Positions 18,568-28,287 of a DNA stretch of 64,000 nt are shown here, one piece after another. A program made the translations under genes and the position numbers. The stretch spans positions 1 to 64,000 of the forward strand of contig JBBRRA010000005.1 of the NCBI GenBank assembly GCA_038225475.1. The letters are read 5' to 3'. A model generated the notes under the pieces. That model was not told where the DNA came from. It saw nothing but the letters and a program-made list of their open reading frames with translations, and did not search any database. Within the stretch, counting starts at the first letter, position 1, and each line of letters opens with the position of its first letter. Source of the DNA: Polymorphobacter_B sp038225475. GTDB taxonomy: Bacteria; Pseudomonadota; Alphaproteobacteria; Sphingomonadales; Sphingomonadaceae.

Positions 18568-20530
18568 GCTGCTGATCGCCAACCGCGGCGAGATTGCGCG
18601 GCGGATCATCCGCACCGCGTTGCGCATGGGGATCGAGACCGTCGCGGTCTATTCCGACGCCGACGCGGGCGCGCTGCATGTCCGCGAGGCGAGCCACGCC
18701 GTGCATATCGGCCCCTCGCCTGCTGCCGAAAGCTATCTCGATCCGGCACGGCTGCTTGCTGCGGCGCAAGCGAGCGGTGCAGACGCGGTCCACCCGGGCT
18801 ATGGCTTCCTATCCGAAAACGCCGCGTTTGCCGATGCGGTGCGCGGCGCAGGAGTGATCTTCGTCGGCCCGCCTGCTGCCGCAATGCGCGCGATGGGATT
18901 AAAGGACGGTGCCAAGGCATTGATGAAAAAGGCCGGGGTTCCGGTTACGCCAGGCTATCAGGGCGACGACCAAAGCCTTGTGCGGCTCGAGCGCGCGGCC
19001 AAGGCGGTCGGCTATCCGCTGCTCATCAAGGCGGTCGCTGGCGGCGGCGGCAAGGGCATGCGCAGCGTTGCAGGGCCCAAGCTGTTCGCCGAAAACCTGC
19101 TGTCGGCGCAGCGCGAGGGCGCGGCGTCGTTCGGCAATCCGCAGGTACTGCTCGAAAAGCTCATCGCACGGCCGCGGCATGTCGAGGTGCAGGTGTTCGC
19201 CGACAGCTTCGGCAATGTCGTCCACCTGTTCGAACGCGATTGCTCGCTGCAACGCCGCCACCAAAAGGTCATCGAGGAAGCCCCCGCGCCGGGCCTCAGC
19301 GACCGGTTGCGCCATACGCTCGGCGTCGCGGCCTGCGCTGCCGCAACGACGATCGCCTATGAAGGTGCCGGCACGGTCGAGTTCATTCTCGATCTCGATG
19401 ATGTCGACGCCGCAGGTGATCCGGCGTTCTATTTCATGGAGATGAACACCCGTCTTCAGGTGGAACATCCGGTAACCGAGGCGATTACCGGCTTCGACCT
19501 TGTCGAATGGCAGCTGCGGATTGCGCGCGGCGAGATGCTGCCCGCGCATCAACCGGCGATCACCGCCACCGGGCACGCGATCGAGGCGCGGCTGTATGCC
19601 GAGGATGCCGACCATGGTTTCCTGCCATCGACCGGCACGTTGTCGCGCGTCCGCTTCCCGTCCGCCGCACGGATCGACAGCGGTGTCGAAACCGGCAGCG
19701 ACATCAGCGTTTATTACGACCCGATGATCGCCAAGGTCATCGCCTATGCGCCGACGCGCAGCGCCGCGATCGACGCACTGGTCGCCGCGCTCGATGGGTG
19801 TGTGATCGACGGCGTCAAGACCAATCGGGCGTTCCTTGCGCGCCTCGTCGACCATGCAGCATTCCGCGCCGCTGAAATCGACACCGGCTTCATCGCCCGC
19901 CACGCCGACGCCCTGCAGCCCCGAACCGCTGTCGGCGACGATGCGGTCGTGGTCGCCGCGCTCGCGCTGGTCACCGTCACGCGCCCGCCTGCGACACTCT
20001 TCGAGCGCCTTGGCGACTGGCGGCTCAACCTGCCCGCGCACCGCTATGTCGACCTGTTCCGTAGCGACGGCAGCCGCATCGCGCTGACGCTGACGCCGGG
20101 CGAACGCGGCTGGCACATCGCCGGGTTTGCCGCGCCCGTCATCGCCAGCGCGCGCTGGTCCGACGATGTGACGCTGGTTGCCGACATCGACGGACGCCAG
20201 TGCCGCGCGGTGGCGATCGTCAGCGACAGCGCCGTTGAAGTCCGTATCGCCGGGCAGGTCGCAACGCTCGCCCGGCGTGCAGCGGCCGTCGGGGCCGCCG
20301 CCGGTGCGGGCGACGGGCGGGTCACCGCGCCGATGCCCGGCCGCGTGCTCGCACTCGATGTGGCACCCGGGCAAGTCGTCGCGGCGGGCGAACGCCTGCT
20401 TGTCCTCGAGGCGATGAAGATGGAACACCGCCTTGTCGCCGCCGCCGCAGGGACCGTGCGCGCGGTGCATGTCGTCGAAGGAGATCAGGTCGGCGACGGG
20501 ACGCTGCTGGTTGAAATCGACGCCGATTGA
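18560..20530 (+). CDS. mccA: Methylcrotonyl-CoA carboxylase, biotin carboxylase/carrier (alpha) subunit
   Basis: A 656-residue subunit that carboxylates biotin with ATP and bicarbonate. The biotin carboxylase part begins KLLIANRGEIARRIIRTA, has the ATP-grasp glycine loop GGGGKGMR and the FERDCSLQRRHQKV stretch. The C-terminal carrier has EAMKMEH with the biotinylated Lys620. A BT linker domain (about residues 470-560) lies between. The start at 18560 is set by the family N-terminus and overlaps the hydratase gene by 8 bases; longer in-frame extension is noise. Length fits MCC alpha subunits. It works as a complex with the mccB product two genes upstream. Confidence 0.94.
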   Translation: MRKLLIANRGEIARRIIRTALRMGIETVAVYSDADAGALHVREASHAVHIGPSPAAESYLDPARLLAAAQASGADAVHPGYGFLSENAAFADAVRGAGVIFVGPPAAAMRAMGLKDGAKALMKKAGVPVTPGYQGDDQSLVRLERAAKAVGYPLLIKAVAGGGGKGMRSVAGPKLFAENLLSAQREGAASFGNPQVLLEKLIARPRHVEVQVFADSFGNVVHLFERDCSLQRRHQKVIEEAPAPGLSDRLRHTLGVAACAAATTIAYEGAGTVEFILDLDDVDAAGDPAFYFMEMNTRLQVEHPVTEAITGFDLVEWQLRIARGEMLPAHQPAITATGHAIEARLYAEDADHGFLPSTGTLSRVRFPSAARIDSGVETGSDISVYYDPMIAKVIAYAPTRSAAIDALVAALDGCVIDGVKTNRAFLARLVDHAAFRAAEIDTGFIARHADALQPRTAVGDDAVVVAALALVTVTRPPATLFERLGDWRLNLPAHRYVDLFRSDGSRIALTLTPGERGWHIAGFAAPVIASARWSDDVTLVADIDGRQCRAVAIVSDSAVEVRIAGQVATLARRAAAVGAAAGAGDGRVTAPMPGRVLALDVAPGQVVAAGERLLVLEAMKMEHRLVAAAAGTVRAVHVVEGDQVGDGTLLVEIDAD

Positions 20531-20650
20531 GCCGCTTGCCGGGGGTTAGTGGCGCGAACAACATCGCCCGGACGCGCACGTCACACCCTTCGCCGATCGC
20601 TCGCAAACGGCTATGGTGCAGCCAAGCTATCGTTTGAAAGTCGATTCTGC

Positions 20651-21814
20651 ATGACCTTTACCTCGCTTCGCTACGATCACGGCGACACCATCGAAATGCT
20701 GCGTGACAGTGTGCGTGCGTTTGCCGCCGCCGAAATCGCACCGCGCGCCGCCGCGATCGATGCCGACAACGCCTTCCCGCGCGACCTGTGGACCAAGCTC
20801 GGCGACCTTGGGCTGCACGGCATCACGGTTCCCGAAGCCGATGGCGGCGCCGGGCTCGGTTATCTCGCGCATGTCGTTGCGGTCGAGGAAATCAGCCGCG
20901 CGTCGGCAAGTGTCGGGCTCAGCTACGGCGCGCATTCGAACCTGTGCATCAACCAGATCGCCCGCTGGGGCACCGCCGACCAAAAGGCGCGCTACCTGCC
21001 CAAGCTGATCAGCGGCGAACATCTCGGCAGCCTCGCCATGTCCGAAAGCGGCTCGGGATCCGATGTGGTGTCGATGCGGCTGAGCGCCGCCAAGCGCAAC
21101 GACCGCTACATCCTCAACGGGTCGAAATTCTGGATCACCAACGGCCCGGGCGCCGACACGCTGGTCGTGTACGGCAAGACCGACGCCAATGCAGGCGCGA
21201 AGGGGATCACCGCATTCCTGATCGAACGCGGCATGAAGGGATTTTCGACGGCGCAAAAGCTCGACAAACTCGGCATGCGCGGATCGGACACCTGCGAGCT
21301 GGTATTCGAGGATTGCGAAGTCCCGTTCGAGAATGTGCTCGGCGAGGAAGGCCGCGGCGTTCAGGTGCTGATGTCGGGGCTCGATTACGAACGCGTCGTG
21401 CTCGCCGGCGGACCGCTCGGCATTATGGCGGCATGCCTCGATGTCGTGGTGCCGTACATCCATGATCGTAAGCAGTTCGGCCAAGCCATTGGCGGATTTC
21501 AACTTATGCAGGGCAAGCTCGCCGATATGTATGTCGCGCGCTCGACCAGCCAGGCCTATACCTACGCCGTCGCGCAGGCCTGCGACCGTGGTGAAACCAG
21601 CCGCAAGGATGCCGCCGGGTGCATCCTCTACACCGCTGAAAAGGCGACATGGATGGCGCTCGAAGCGATTCAGGCGCTCGGTGGCAACGGCTATATCAAT
21701 GATTATTCGACCGGGCGGTTGCTGCGCGATGCCAAGCTGTACGAAATCGGCGCCGGCACGAGCGAAATCCGCCGCTATCTCATCGGGCGCGAATTGTTCG
21801 AAGAAGCAGCGTGA
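20651..21814 (+). CDS. ivd: Isovaleryl-CoA dehydrogenase
   Basis: A 387-residue FAD acyl-CoA dehydrogenase that oxidises isovaleryl-CoA to 3-methylcrotonyl-CoA, the substrate of the carboxylase encoded upstream. Acyl-CoA dehydrogenase signatures are MSESGSGSDVVSM and QALGGNGYINDYSTGRLLRD, and the end RDAKLYEIGAGTSEIRR is typical of short-chain members. The start at 20651 is chosen by family length and by MTFTSLRYD; the earlier open frame is noise. It lies 120 bases after mccA, with no clear promoter in the gap, so it probably belongs to the same transcript. The substrate assignment rests on the cluster context. Confidence 0.92.
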   Translation: MTFTSLRYDHGDTIEMLRDSVRAFAAAEIAPRAAAIDADNAFPRDLWTKLGDLGLHGITVPEADGGAGLGYLAHVVAVEEISRASASVGLSYGAHSNLCINQIARWGTADQKARYLPKLISGEHLGSLAMSESGSGSDVVSMRLSAAKRNDRYILNGSKFWITNGPGADTLVVYGKTDANAGAKGITAFLIERGMKGFSTAQKLDKLGMRGSDTCELVFEDCEVPFENVLGEEGRGVQVLMSGLDYERVVLAGGPLGIMAACLDVVVPYIHDRKQFGQAIGGFQLMQGKLADMYVARSTSQAYTYAVAQACDRGETSRKDAAGCILYTAEKATWMALEAIQALGGNGYINDYSTGRLLRDAKLYEIGAGTSEIRRYLIGRELFEEAA

Positions 21815-21822
21815 CCATCAGA

Positions 21823-21851
21823 TTGACATAATAAACCATATCGGCTAATAC
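21823..21851 (+). promoter_or_regulatory. Consensus sigma-70 promoter of the VOC gene
   Basis: TTGACA at 21823-21828 and TAATAC at 21846-21851 are separated by exactly 17 bases. The predicted start point near 21858 leaves a leader of about 15 bases. It sits 9 bases after the ivd stop, giving the VOC gene its own strong promoter at the end of the leucine cluster. Confidence 0.7.
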
Positions 21852-21872
21852 TCGCTCCATCAGGAGAGGCAG

Positions 21873-22232
21873 ATGGCACGCGTCACCGGGATTGGCGGGG
21901 TTTTCTACAAGGTCGCCGATCCGGCGGCGACGCGCGCCTGGTACGCCGAACATCTGGGCCTTGGCGGCGACGCTTATGGCAGCATGTTCCGCGCCGCCGC
22001 CGACGATGTAAGCATCTGGAACCCGTTCAACGCGGCAACCGACTATTTTGGGACCGGTGCTCAACGCTTCATGGTCAATTTCCGCGTCGACGATCTTGAC
22101 GCGCTACTCGCGGCCCTCGCCGCCAAGGGCATCGCCGCTGTCGGCACACCGATCGATGAAAGCTACGGCAAGTTCGGCTGGATCGTCGATTGTGACGGGC
22201 TGAAAGTCGAATTGTGGGAGCCGAAGTCGTGA
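21873..22232 (+). CDS. VOC-family (glyoxalase/dioxygenase fold) protein
   Basis: A 119-residue single-domain protein. The first beta-alpha-beta-beta-beta unit begins TGIGGVFYKVADPAATRAWY, and a second runs from FMVNFRVDDLDALLAAL to the end. VOC proteins use a metal held by His/Glu/Gln at strand ends; here Glu114 (KVELW) near the end is a candidate ligand. Members act as glyoxalases, dioxygenases or resistance proteins, so no reaction can be assigned. The start has a clear AGGAGAGG site 5 bases upstream. It has its own consensus promoter just after ivd and is followed by a 79-base gap to the convergent fabZ. That gap shows only a weak 4-bp GAAA-loop hairpin and no clear terminator. Confidence 0.85.
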   Translation: MARVTGIGGVFYKVADPAATRAWYAEHLGLGGDAYGSMFRAAADDVSIWNPFNAATDYFGTGAQRFMVNFRVDDLDALLAALAAKGIAAVGTPIDESYGKFGWIVDCDGLKVELWEPKS

Positions 22233-22311
22233 CGCGGGCCCTGCACTTCTGGCGCATGAAAATGCAGTTTCCCCAGTGGCGGGCAGTAAACTTAGACGGG
22301 TTAGGAAGTTT

Positions 22312-22782
22312 TCAGGCCGGGGCGTCGGCGATCATCGCGGTGAAGTTCGCCTCGGCAACGGTCTTGCCGTTGACGCTGGCGCGACCGCTGAATTTACAGA
22401 CGGTGGCGCGGCGCTGAATGAAGCTGACGTGGAGTTCCATCAGGCAGCCGGGCTCGACGGGGGCGCGGAACTTCGCGCTGTCGATCGCCATGAAATAGAC
22501 GAGCTTGCCGGTCCCGGCGAGGCCGAAGCTGCGGATCGCGAGCACGCCGGCGGTTTGCGCCAGCGCCTCGACGATCAGCACACCGGGCATGATCGGCCGT
22601 GCCGGGAAGTGCCCGGCAAAGAACGGCTCGTTGATCGTCACCGCCTTGATTCCACGCGCCGACACATCGGGGACAATGTCCTCGACCCGGTCGACGAGCA
22701 GCATCGGAAAGCGGTGCGGGATCAGCGCCATCACCGCCTGGACGTCCGCCGTGCTGGCAGACGTCCCGGCGGTTTCGGTCAC
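22312..22782 (-). CDS. fabZ: 3-hydroxyacyl-[acyl-carrier-protein] dehydratase FabZ
   Basis: A 156-residue hot-dog-fold enzyme that dehydrates (3R)-hydroxyacyl-ACP in type II fatty-acid synthesis. The catalytic His58 lies in FFAGHFP and the catalytic Glu72 in MPGVLIVEALAQ, in the family's usual spacing. The start is GTG at 22782, overlapping the stop of the OmpH gene (GTGA). It is the last gene of the long minus-strand run from rpsB and sits next to bamA and ompH, as in many proteobacteria (the lpxD-fabZ-lpxA set is not present here). Confidence 0.95.
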   Translation of the reverse strand: MTETAGTSASTADVQAVMALIPHRFPMLLVDRVEDIVPDVSARGIKAVTINEPFFAGHFPARPIMPGVLIVEALAQTAGVLAIRSFGLAGTGKLVYFMAIDSAKFRAPVEPGCLMELHVSFIQRRATVCKFSGRASVNGKTVAEANFTAMIADAPA

Positions 22783-23345
22783 TTTGCCGCCGGTGCGGTC
22801 GACGAGACGCGCGGCAGCGACTTGTCGAGGCGGGCGATGACATCGGCAGTGACGTCGATCGACGCCGTGTGCTGCAGCGTCGCGCCCTCGGCGAGGACGA
22901 TCGACGCGCCACGCTCGCGCATGATCGTCGAGATCACCGGCTGCGCGCCGTCGTTGAGCTGCTTGATGACATACTGGCGGCTCGCCTGGAAATCGCGGTC
23001 CTTGTTGGCGAGATCGGCTTCAGCAGCCTGGCGGCGGTTCTGATAGTCCCGCGCCTTCGCCTGGAAAGCAGCGATCACGGCAGGCGTTGCACCCTGCGCC
23101 GGCTGCGTCTTGGCGAGCGTCTGCTCCTCGGTGCCGAACTGCGTGCGCAGCGACGCGACGCGGGCCTGCAGCGCATCGGCCTTGGTCTTGAGCTCACCAG
23201 CGGCAACCTTGCCGGCAGCCGAGGTGTTGATGACCTGGTCCATGTCGACGATGATGATCGTCGCCGCCGGAACGGTCTGGGCATGTGCAGCAGCGCCGGT
23301 GGCGAGCAGCGTGGCGAAAGCCGCCGATTTGATAAGATGCTTCAT
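22779..23345 (-). CDS. skp: OmpH/Skp family outer-membrane protein chaperone
   Basis: A 188-residue periplasmic protein with a signal peptide (KHLIKSAAFATLLATGAAAHAQ). The mature part has a short strand region (IIIVDMDQVI) and then a long Ala/Gln/Lys-rich helix pair (residues about 55-150), the tentacles that hold unfolded outer-membrane proteins. It is encoded directly after bamA with a 1-base overlap (TGATG), as in most proteobacteria, and delivers substrates to the BAM complex. The start at 23345 is fixed by the signal peptide; the frame is open further upstream inside bamA, but only as noise. Confidence 0.92.
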   Translation of the reverse strand: MKHLIKSAAFATLLATGAAAHAQTVPAATIIIVDMDQVINTSAAGKVAAGELKTKADALQARVASLRTQFGTEEQTLAKTQPAQGATPAVIAAFQAKARDYQNRRQAAEADLANKDRDFQASRQYVIKQLNDGAQPVISTIMRERGASIVLAEGATLQHTASIDVTADVIARLDKSLPRVSSTAPAAK

Positions 23346-25936
23346 CAGAATTGAGTCCCTACGTTGAATTGGAAGATCTGAGTGTTGTCGCCCGGCTGCT
23401 TGAGCAACGCCTTGGCGATGTCGAAGCGGAACGGGCCGAACGGCGAATTCCACGATACGCCAGCACCGACCGAAAGCCGAGGCTTGGCACTATTGCCCTG
23501 AAAGACTTCGTTGAAGCCACCAGGGTAATTAACGTCCGGAGCCGCGCAGGTCGCCGGAACCCCGGCAGTTCCCGCCGGTACGGTGGCTGGAGTAATGCAC
23601 AATATCGCCGGCTTGGCGACCTTGAACACGGCACCGAAGTCGGAAAAAATCGACGGTCGCAGCCCAAGTTCGGCACCGGCAGAACCGAGTGGCACCTCGA
23701 GCTCGATGCGTCCGCGATAATAGGCCTCGCCGCCGAGCGCGTCGTCGACATATTGCTTGCGATCGGTGACCGGCAAGCCAGTGGCGTCAAACGGAATGCG
23801 CAACACGCGGGGCCCAACGCCGCGAATGCCGAAACCGCGCAGCTGCGGTTCGCCAAGGAAGAAGCGGTCGGTCAGACGGACCTTGTCGCCGCCATAGCCG
23901 AAGATGTAACCGGCCTCGCCGCCGATGTTGAGGATGAACCCCGAATCCCCGAGGATCGGATGGTAAAAATCGTAGTTTGCCCGCGTCCGCAGATACTTCA
24001 CGCCAACGGCAACACCTGCCAGATCCTGACTGAACACGAACCGCTGCCCGCGGCTCGGTCGTAGATAGTTGTTGAGGCTGTTATAACTCAGGCTGTAACC
24101 GACCGATGATGTCGTGAAATTACCGAGCGAGTCGCACAGATAACGGCCCGCCCGCAGCGGGTCGCATGTCAGAATGCCGGTCTTAGGATCTGGCGAGAAA
24201 TAGGTCGCCTTATCGAGCGAGATTTGGTCGTAGCTCAGCCCATAGCGCAGCGATGCTGCCCAGAACTCGGTGATCGAGAAGCCGACGCGGACCTGCCCGC
24301 CCGTCGTGGTCTGCGAATAGGTGGTATTGCGCGAGTTGGTCGCGGTGTAGTTGAACGCATTATAGTCGCGCCGGAACAGATCGAACCCGAGCGCGAGGTT
24401 CTTCCCGAACAGGTACGGTTCGGTAAACCCGAGCTCGACCGACTTCGAATAGCTCGAGATGCTCGCCGACAGCCGCAATTCCTGCGCCTTGCCGCGGAAG
24501 TTCCGCTGCGTGACCGATAGGCTGAGAATGAATTGCTCGAGGCTCGAATAGCCTGCCGATACCTGCAACTCGCCGGTCGGCTTTTCCTGGACGTTGGCCT
24601 CGAGAATAATCTTGTCGGGAGACGATCCGGGCTTCTGCTCGATATCGAGCTTGTCCTGGAAAAATCCGAGCTGCTGCAACCGATCCTTCGACCGCTTGAC
24701 CTTGAAGCTATTGAACGCGTCGCCCTCGGTCAGCCGGAACTCGCGCCGGATGACCTGGTCCTTCGTCAGCGTGTTGCCGTTGATGTTGATCCGCTCGACG
24801 TAGACCCGCGGCGCCTCGTTGATCGAAAATTCGATGTTCATCTCGCGCTTGTCTTTGTCGCGGTTGAACTGTGGACGAATATCGGCGAACGCATAGCCCA
24901 GCAGGCCGGCGGTCTCGGTCAGCGTATCGACGGTGCTCTCGACCTTTTGGGCGTTGTACCATTCGCCCTTTTTGACGCGGATCAGCGCCTTGAAGGTGTC
25001 GGGCTTGATGTCGCGAATCTGGCTTTGCAGAGAGACGTCGCCAAATTTGTAGCGGTCGCCTTCTTCGACGACATAAGTGACGATGAAATCCTTGCGGTCG
25101 GGCGTCAGTTCGGCGACCGCCGAAATTACGCGGAAGTCGGCATAGCCGTTGGTCAAATAGAACTGCCGAAGTTTCTGCTGGTCATAGGCCAAACGGTCGG
25201 GGTCGTAGGTGTCCGCCGATGTAAACAGCCGGTATGGCCGCGCTTGCCGCGTCGCCATCGCGGCGCGCAGCTGACCATCGCTGAAGCGGCTGTTGCCTAG
25301 GACATTGATCTGGCGAACCTTGGACTTCGGTCCCTCGGTGATTTCGAACACCACGTCGACGCGGTTCTGATCGAGCTGAACCGTCTTTGGCTCGATCGCG
25401 GCGGCAAACCGTCCCGAGCGCCGATAAAGTTCAAGTATACGTCCGACGTCGGCGCGGGTCTTTGAGCGCGTGAAGATCTGGCGGGGCGCAAGGCGGATTT
25501 CCTCGCGGATCTTGTCTTCCTTAACGCGTTTCGCCCCCTCGATGATGATCCGGTTGATAACCGGGTTCTCTTTGACCTGAATTGTCAGCGCGCCGCGATC
25601 GTCCTGGATCGTCGCGTCGGCAAACAGCTCGCTGGCGTATAAATCCTTAAGCGCCTTGTCGAGCCGATCGCGATCATAAGTGTCGCCGATGTTGAGCTCG
25701 ATATAGGAGCGCACAGTCTCGGTCTCGAGCCGCTCGGTCCCCTTGATAACGATCGAGCGAACGATGCCGCCCGACGACGGAGCCACAGGCACCGCATCGG
25801 CCGCAACCGGCGCGGGTGCCGCCACCTGTGCATGGGCCTGAACGCTACCAAGCGGGCCTGCGAGGATCGTGCCGACCAGCAGCAAACGCATCGGACGCCG
25901 CGCCGGCTGCATCATCGGCTTTGAACTTTCACTCAC
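23345..25936 (-). CDS. bamA: Outer-membrane protein assembly factor BamA
   Basis: An 863-residue outer-membrane protein that folds beta-barrels into the outer membrane. After a signal peptide, five POTRA domains cover about residues 60-420 (the first begins at GIVRSIVIKG). The C-terminal 16-stranded barrel includes the VRGYLCDSLGN-type cysteine loop region and the GFGIRGVGPR lid motif near residue 700. It ends in a Phe, as barrel proteins do. The start is GTG at 25936; two ATGs just inside are alternatives. It follows rseP by 58 bases and precedes skp and fabZ. Confidence 0.95.
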   Translation of the reverse strand: MSESSKPMMQPARRPMRLLLVGTILAGPLGSVQAHAQVAAPAPVAADAVPVAPSSGGIVRSIVIKGTERLETETVRSYIELNIGDTYDRDRLDKALKDLYASELFADATIQDDRGALTIQVKENPVINRIIIEGAKRVKEDKIREEIRLAPRQIFTRSKTRADVGRILELYRRSGRFAAAIEPKTVQLDQNRVDVVFEITEGPKSKVRQINVLGNSRFSDGQLRAAMATRQARPYRLFTSADTYDPDRLAYDQQKLRQFYLTNGYADFRVISAVAELTPDRKDFIVTYVVEEGDRYKFGDVSLQSQIRDIKPDTFKALIRVKKGEWYNAQKVESTVDTLTETAGLLGYAFADIRPQFNRDKDKREMNIEFSINEAPRVYVERININGNTLTKDQVIRREFRLTEGDAFNSFKVKRSKDRLQQLGFFQDKLDIEQKPGSSPDKIILEANVQEKPTGELQVSAGYSSLEQFILSLSVTQRNFRGKAQELRLSASISSYSKSVELGFTEPYLFGKNLALGFDLFRRDYNAFNYTATNSRNTTYSQTTTGGQVRVGFSITEFWAASLRYGLSYDQISLDKATYFSPDPKTGILTCDPLRAGRYLCDSLGNFTTSSVGYSLSYNSLNNYLRPSRGQRFVFSQDLAGVAVGVKYLRTRANYDFYHPILGDSGFILNIGGEAGYIFGYGGDKVRLTDRFFLGEPQLRGFGIRGVGPRVLRIPFDATGLPVTDRKQYVDDALGGEAYYRGRIELEVPLGSAGAELGLRPSIFSDFGAVFKVAKPAILCITPATVPAGTAGVPATCAAPDVNYPGGFNEVFQGNSAKPRLSVGAGVSWNSPFGPFRFDIAKALLKQPGDNTQIFQFNVGTQF

Positions 25937-25994
25937 GCGTTACCCGTCCTTCACTGCCGCCCAATTTTACGCACGCACCCGCTTGCCACGCGAG

Positions 25995-27131
25995 TTAACC
26001 GAACATTTCCGTCAACTGCTTCCACACGCCGAGCGACACCAGATCGTTCCAATTCAGGAGCAGCATCAGCGACATCAGCGCTGTAAACCCCGAGGCAAAG
26101 GCGAACTCCTGAACTTTCGGTGCCAACGGCCGCCGTCGTGCAGCCTCGACCGCGTAAAGGAACAGATGGCCGCCGTCCAGCACCGGCACCGGTAGCAGGT
26201 TGATGAAACCAAGGTTGATCGAGATCAGTGCCATGAACTGCACGAGATTGCGCCAGCCCAGCGCCGCCTGCTGACCGGAAAACTTCGCAATCGCGATCGT
26301 CCCGCCGAGCTCGCGCACCGGACGCCGCCCGAGCACGACCTGTTCAACCGTATCGACGATCGTGCCGGTCAAAACCCAGACTTCGCGTACGGCAGCAGAT
26401 AAAGCTGCTGGCGGGGAGCGCTGTTCAAAGATCCGGTTGCCTGGCGAAACGCCGAGGAGGCCGCGCGTGTAGTGGTTCCCGAACCGATCGATCTCGGCGA
26501 TCAACCTTGGAACGATCCTCAACGCAACCGGCTGGCCGTGACGATCGATCTTGACGGCCAACGGCGTGCCGGTGTTGGCGGCAACAATCCGCATCACATC
26601 CTCGAACCGTTCGATCGAATGGCCATCGATCTGCACAAACCGGTCACCCGATTGTAATTTCGCCTGCGCGGCCGCAGTGCCGCTGACGACGGTCTGGATA
26701 ACCGGCGGCGTGAACGACTGGCCATAAGTCATGAAGAACAGCGCGAATACGATGATGGCGAAAAGGAAATTGGTTGCCGGACCCGCAAGAATAATCAGTG
26801 CGCGCTGCCACAGCGGCTTGAACTGGAACATCACGGCCTTTTCGGCGGTGGTGGCATTGTCGGTTTCAGGCGTAGGCTGACTTGCAGCGTTCATGTCGCC
26901 CGCAAATTTGACATAGCCGCCGAGCGGCAGCATCGCGATTTTCCAACGCGTACCGCGGCGGTCATTCCAGCCGAATAACTCGCGTCCGAAGCCGATCGAG
27001 AAAACGTCGGCCTTGACGCCGAAAATCCGCCCGACGCCGTAGTGACCGAATTCATGGATGAAGACGAGCACACCGATCACCACCGTAAACACGGCGAGCG
27101 TGAACAGCAGGCCAGGCTGCTCGACGGTCAC
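25995..27131 (-). CDS. rseP: RIP metalloprotease RseP (site-2 protease)
   Basis: A 378-residue inner-membrane zinc protease. The active-site HEFGH lies in the first span with H26, E27 and H30, and the second zinc-site stretch (NLLPVPVLDGG) lies in the third. One PDZ-like domain sits between them (about residues 125-230), beginning at VSGTAAAQAKLQSGD. RseP cleaves transmembrane anti-sigma factors and leftover signal peptides. Length is shorter than E. coli (450), consistent with a single-PDZ alphaproteobacterial form. The start is GTG at 27131, overlapping the dxr stop by 4 bases (GTGA), so the two genes are translationally coupled. Confidence 0.95.
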   Translation of the reverse strand: MTVEQPGLLFTLAVFTVVIGVLVFIHEFGHYGVGRIFGVKADVFSIGFGRELFGWNDRRGTRWKIAMLPLGGYVKFAGDMNAASQPTPETDNATTAEKAVMFQFKPLWQRALIILAGPATNFLFAIIVFALFFMTYGQSFTPPVIQTVVSGTAAAQAKLQSGDRFVQIDGHSIERFEDVMRIVAANTGTPLAVKIDRHGQPVALRIVPRLIAEIDRFGNHYTRGLLGVSPGNRIFEQRSPPAALSAAVREVWVLTGTIVDTVEQVVLGRRPVRELGGTIAIAKFSGQQAALGWRNLVQFMALISINLGFINLLPVPVLDGGHLFLYAVEAARRRPLAPKVQEFAFASGFTALMSLMLLLNWNDLVSLGVWKQLTEMFG

Positions 27132-28285
27132 CGCGACCGCGTCACGACGAAGGAAGATGCAGCAACCCGAGCCGCAGCATCGACTGCGACAACCTCGTCG
27201 AGCGAGCAGATTGGCGCGGGTGCCATGGCCACAAGCGTATCGGCGACGATTGCGGCGATATCAAGAAAACCGATCCGACCATCGAGGAAAGCCGCCACCG
27301 CGATCTCGTTTGCAGCATTGAGAACGCAGGGTGCCGAGCCGCCTGTGCGCATCGCTGCCCAAGCCAACCCCAGCGCCGGGAATCGCTCAAGGTCAGGCGC
27401 TTCGAATTCAAGCCGTGCGATAGCCGCCAGATCGAGCCGCGCGCACGGCGTTGCCATGCGCTCGGGCCAGGCTAGGGTATAGGCGATCGGTGTGCGCATG
27501 TCTGGCGTACCTAACTGCGCCAAGACTGAACCGTCGATGTATTCGACAAGACTGTGCACGACCGACTGTGGATGGACGATCACCTCAAGCTGATCTGCGG
27601 TCACCGGGAACAGGTGATGGGCCTCGATCAGTTCGAGGCCCTTGTTCATCAGCGTGGCCGAATCGACCGAGATTTTGGCACCCATCGACCAGACCGGATG
27701 CTTGCAGGCCTGTGCCGGGGTGGCGTCGCGCATGACGGCGTGCGCCGCCGTCCGGAACGGACCACCGCTTGCAGTGAGGATAACGCGCGCGACACGATTT
27801 GGTGCGGCGTGGTCGAAGCACTGAAAGATTGCATTGTGTTCAGAATCGACCGGTAACAGCGTTGCGCCCGCGGCAGCGGCGCGCGCACGAACGAGGTCGC
27901 CGGCGCACACGAGCGTTTCCTTGTTTGCGACCGCCACGGTCGCGCCGCGATCGATCGCAGCCAGTGTCGGCGGCAATCCGGCTGCGCCGACGATCGCTGC
28001 CATGACAATATCGGCCGGCCGCCGCGCCGCCTCGACCAGCGCGTGCTGCCCCGCTGCGGCTTCGATACCCGATCCGGCGAGCGCATCCTTCAGTGCCGCA
28101 TATGCCGACGGGTTGGCGACGACGGCAATGTCGGCGTGCAGCGCACGCGCCTGGGCGGCGAGCGTTACCACATCGCTGTTGGCCGTGAGCGCATGGACCT
28201 TCCACGACTCCGGCGCTCGCTCGATCAAGTCGATCGTCGACTTGCCGACCGAGCCGGTCGATCCGAAAATGCTGATCCCGCGCAC
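27128..28285 (-). CDS. dxr: 1-deoxy-D-xylulose-5-phosphate reductoisomerase
   Basis: About 385 residues. It converts DXP to MEP with NADPH in the non-mevalonate isoprenoid pathway. The NADPH loop FGSTGSVGKSTID is at the N-terminus. The metal-binding cluster PVDSEHNAIFQC (Asp, Glu) lies in the middle and the flexible substrate loop region near HPVWSMGAKISVDSATLMNK follows. No ATG start exists: TTG at 28309, TTG at 28291 and GTG at 28285 are all in frame. I chose GTG at 28285 because the homologous N-terminus begins right there and it avoids overlap with cdsA, which ends at 28288; the others remain possible. Next to cdsA, uppS and rseP, it belongs to the standard isoprenoid-envelope block. Confidence 0.93.
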   Translation of the reverse strand: MRGISIFGSTGSVGKSTIDLIERAPESWKVHALTANSDVVTLAAQARALHADIAVVANPSAYAALKDALAGSGIEAAAGQHALVEAARRPADIVMAAIVGAAGLPPTLAAIDRGATVAVANKETLVCAGDLVRARAAAAGATLLPVDSEHNAIFQCFDHAAPNRVARVILTASGGPFRTAAHAVMRDATPAQACKHPVWSMGAKISVDSATLMNKGLELIEAHHLFPVTADQLEVIVHPQSVVHSLVEYIDGSVLAQLGTPDMRTPIAYTLAWPERMATPCARLDLAAIARLEFEAPDLERFPALGLAWAAMRTGGSAPCVLNAANEIAVAAFLDGRIGFLDIAAIVADTLVAMAPAPICSLDEVVAVDAAARVAASSFVVTRSR

Positions 28286-28287
28286 GG

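Noticed and set aside
18899..20470. 523-residue minus-strand ORF opposite mccA
   Set aside because: The plus strand encodes a complete biotin carboxylase subunit here; the minus-strand translation shows no motif.
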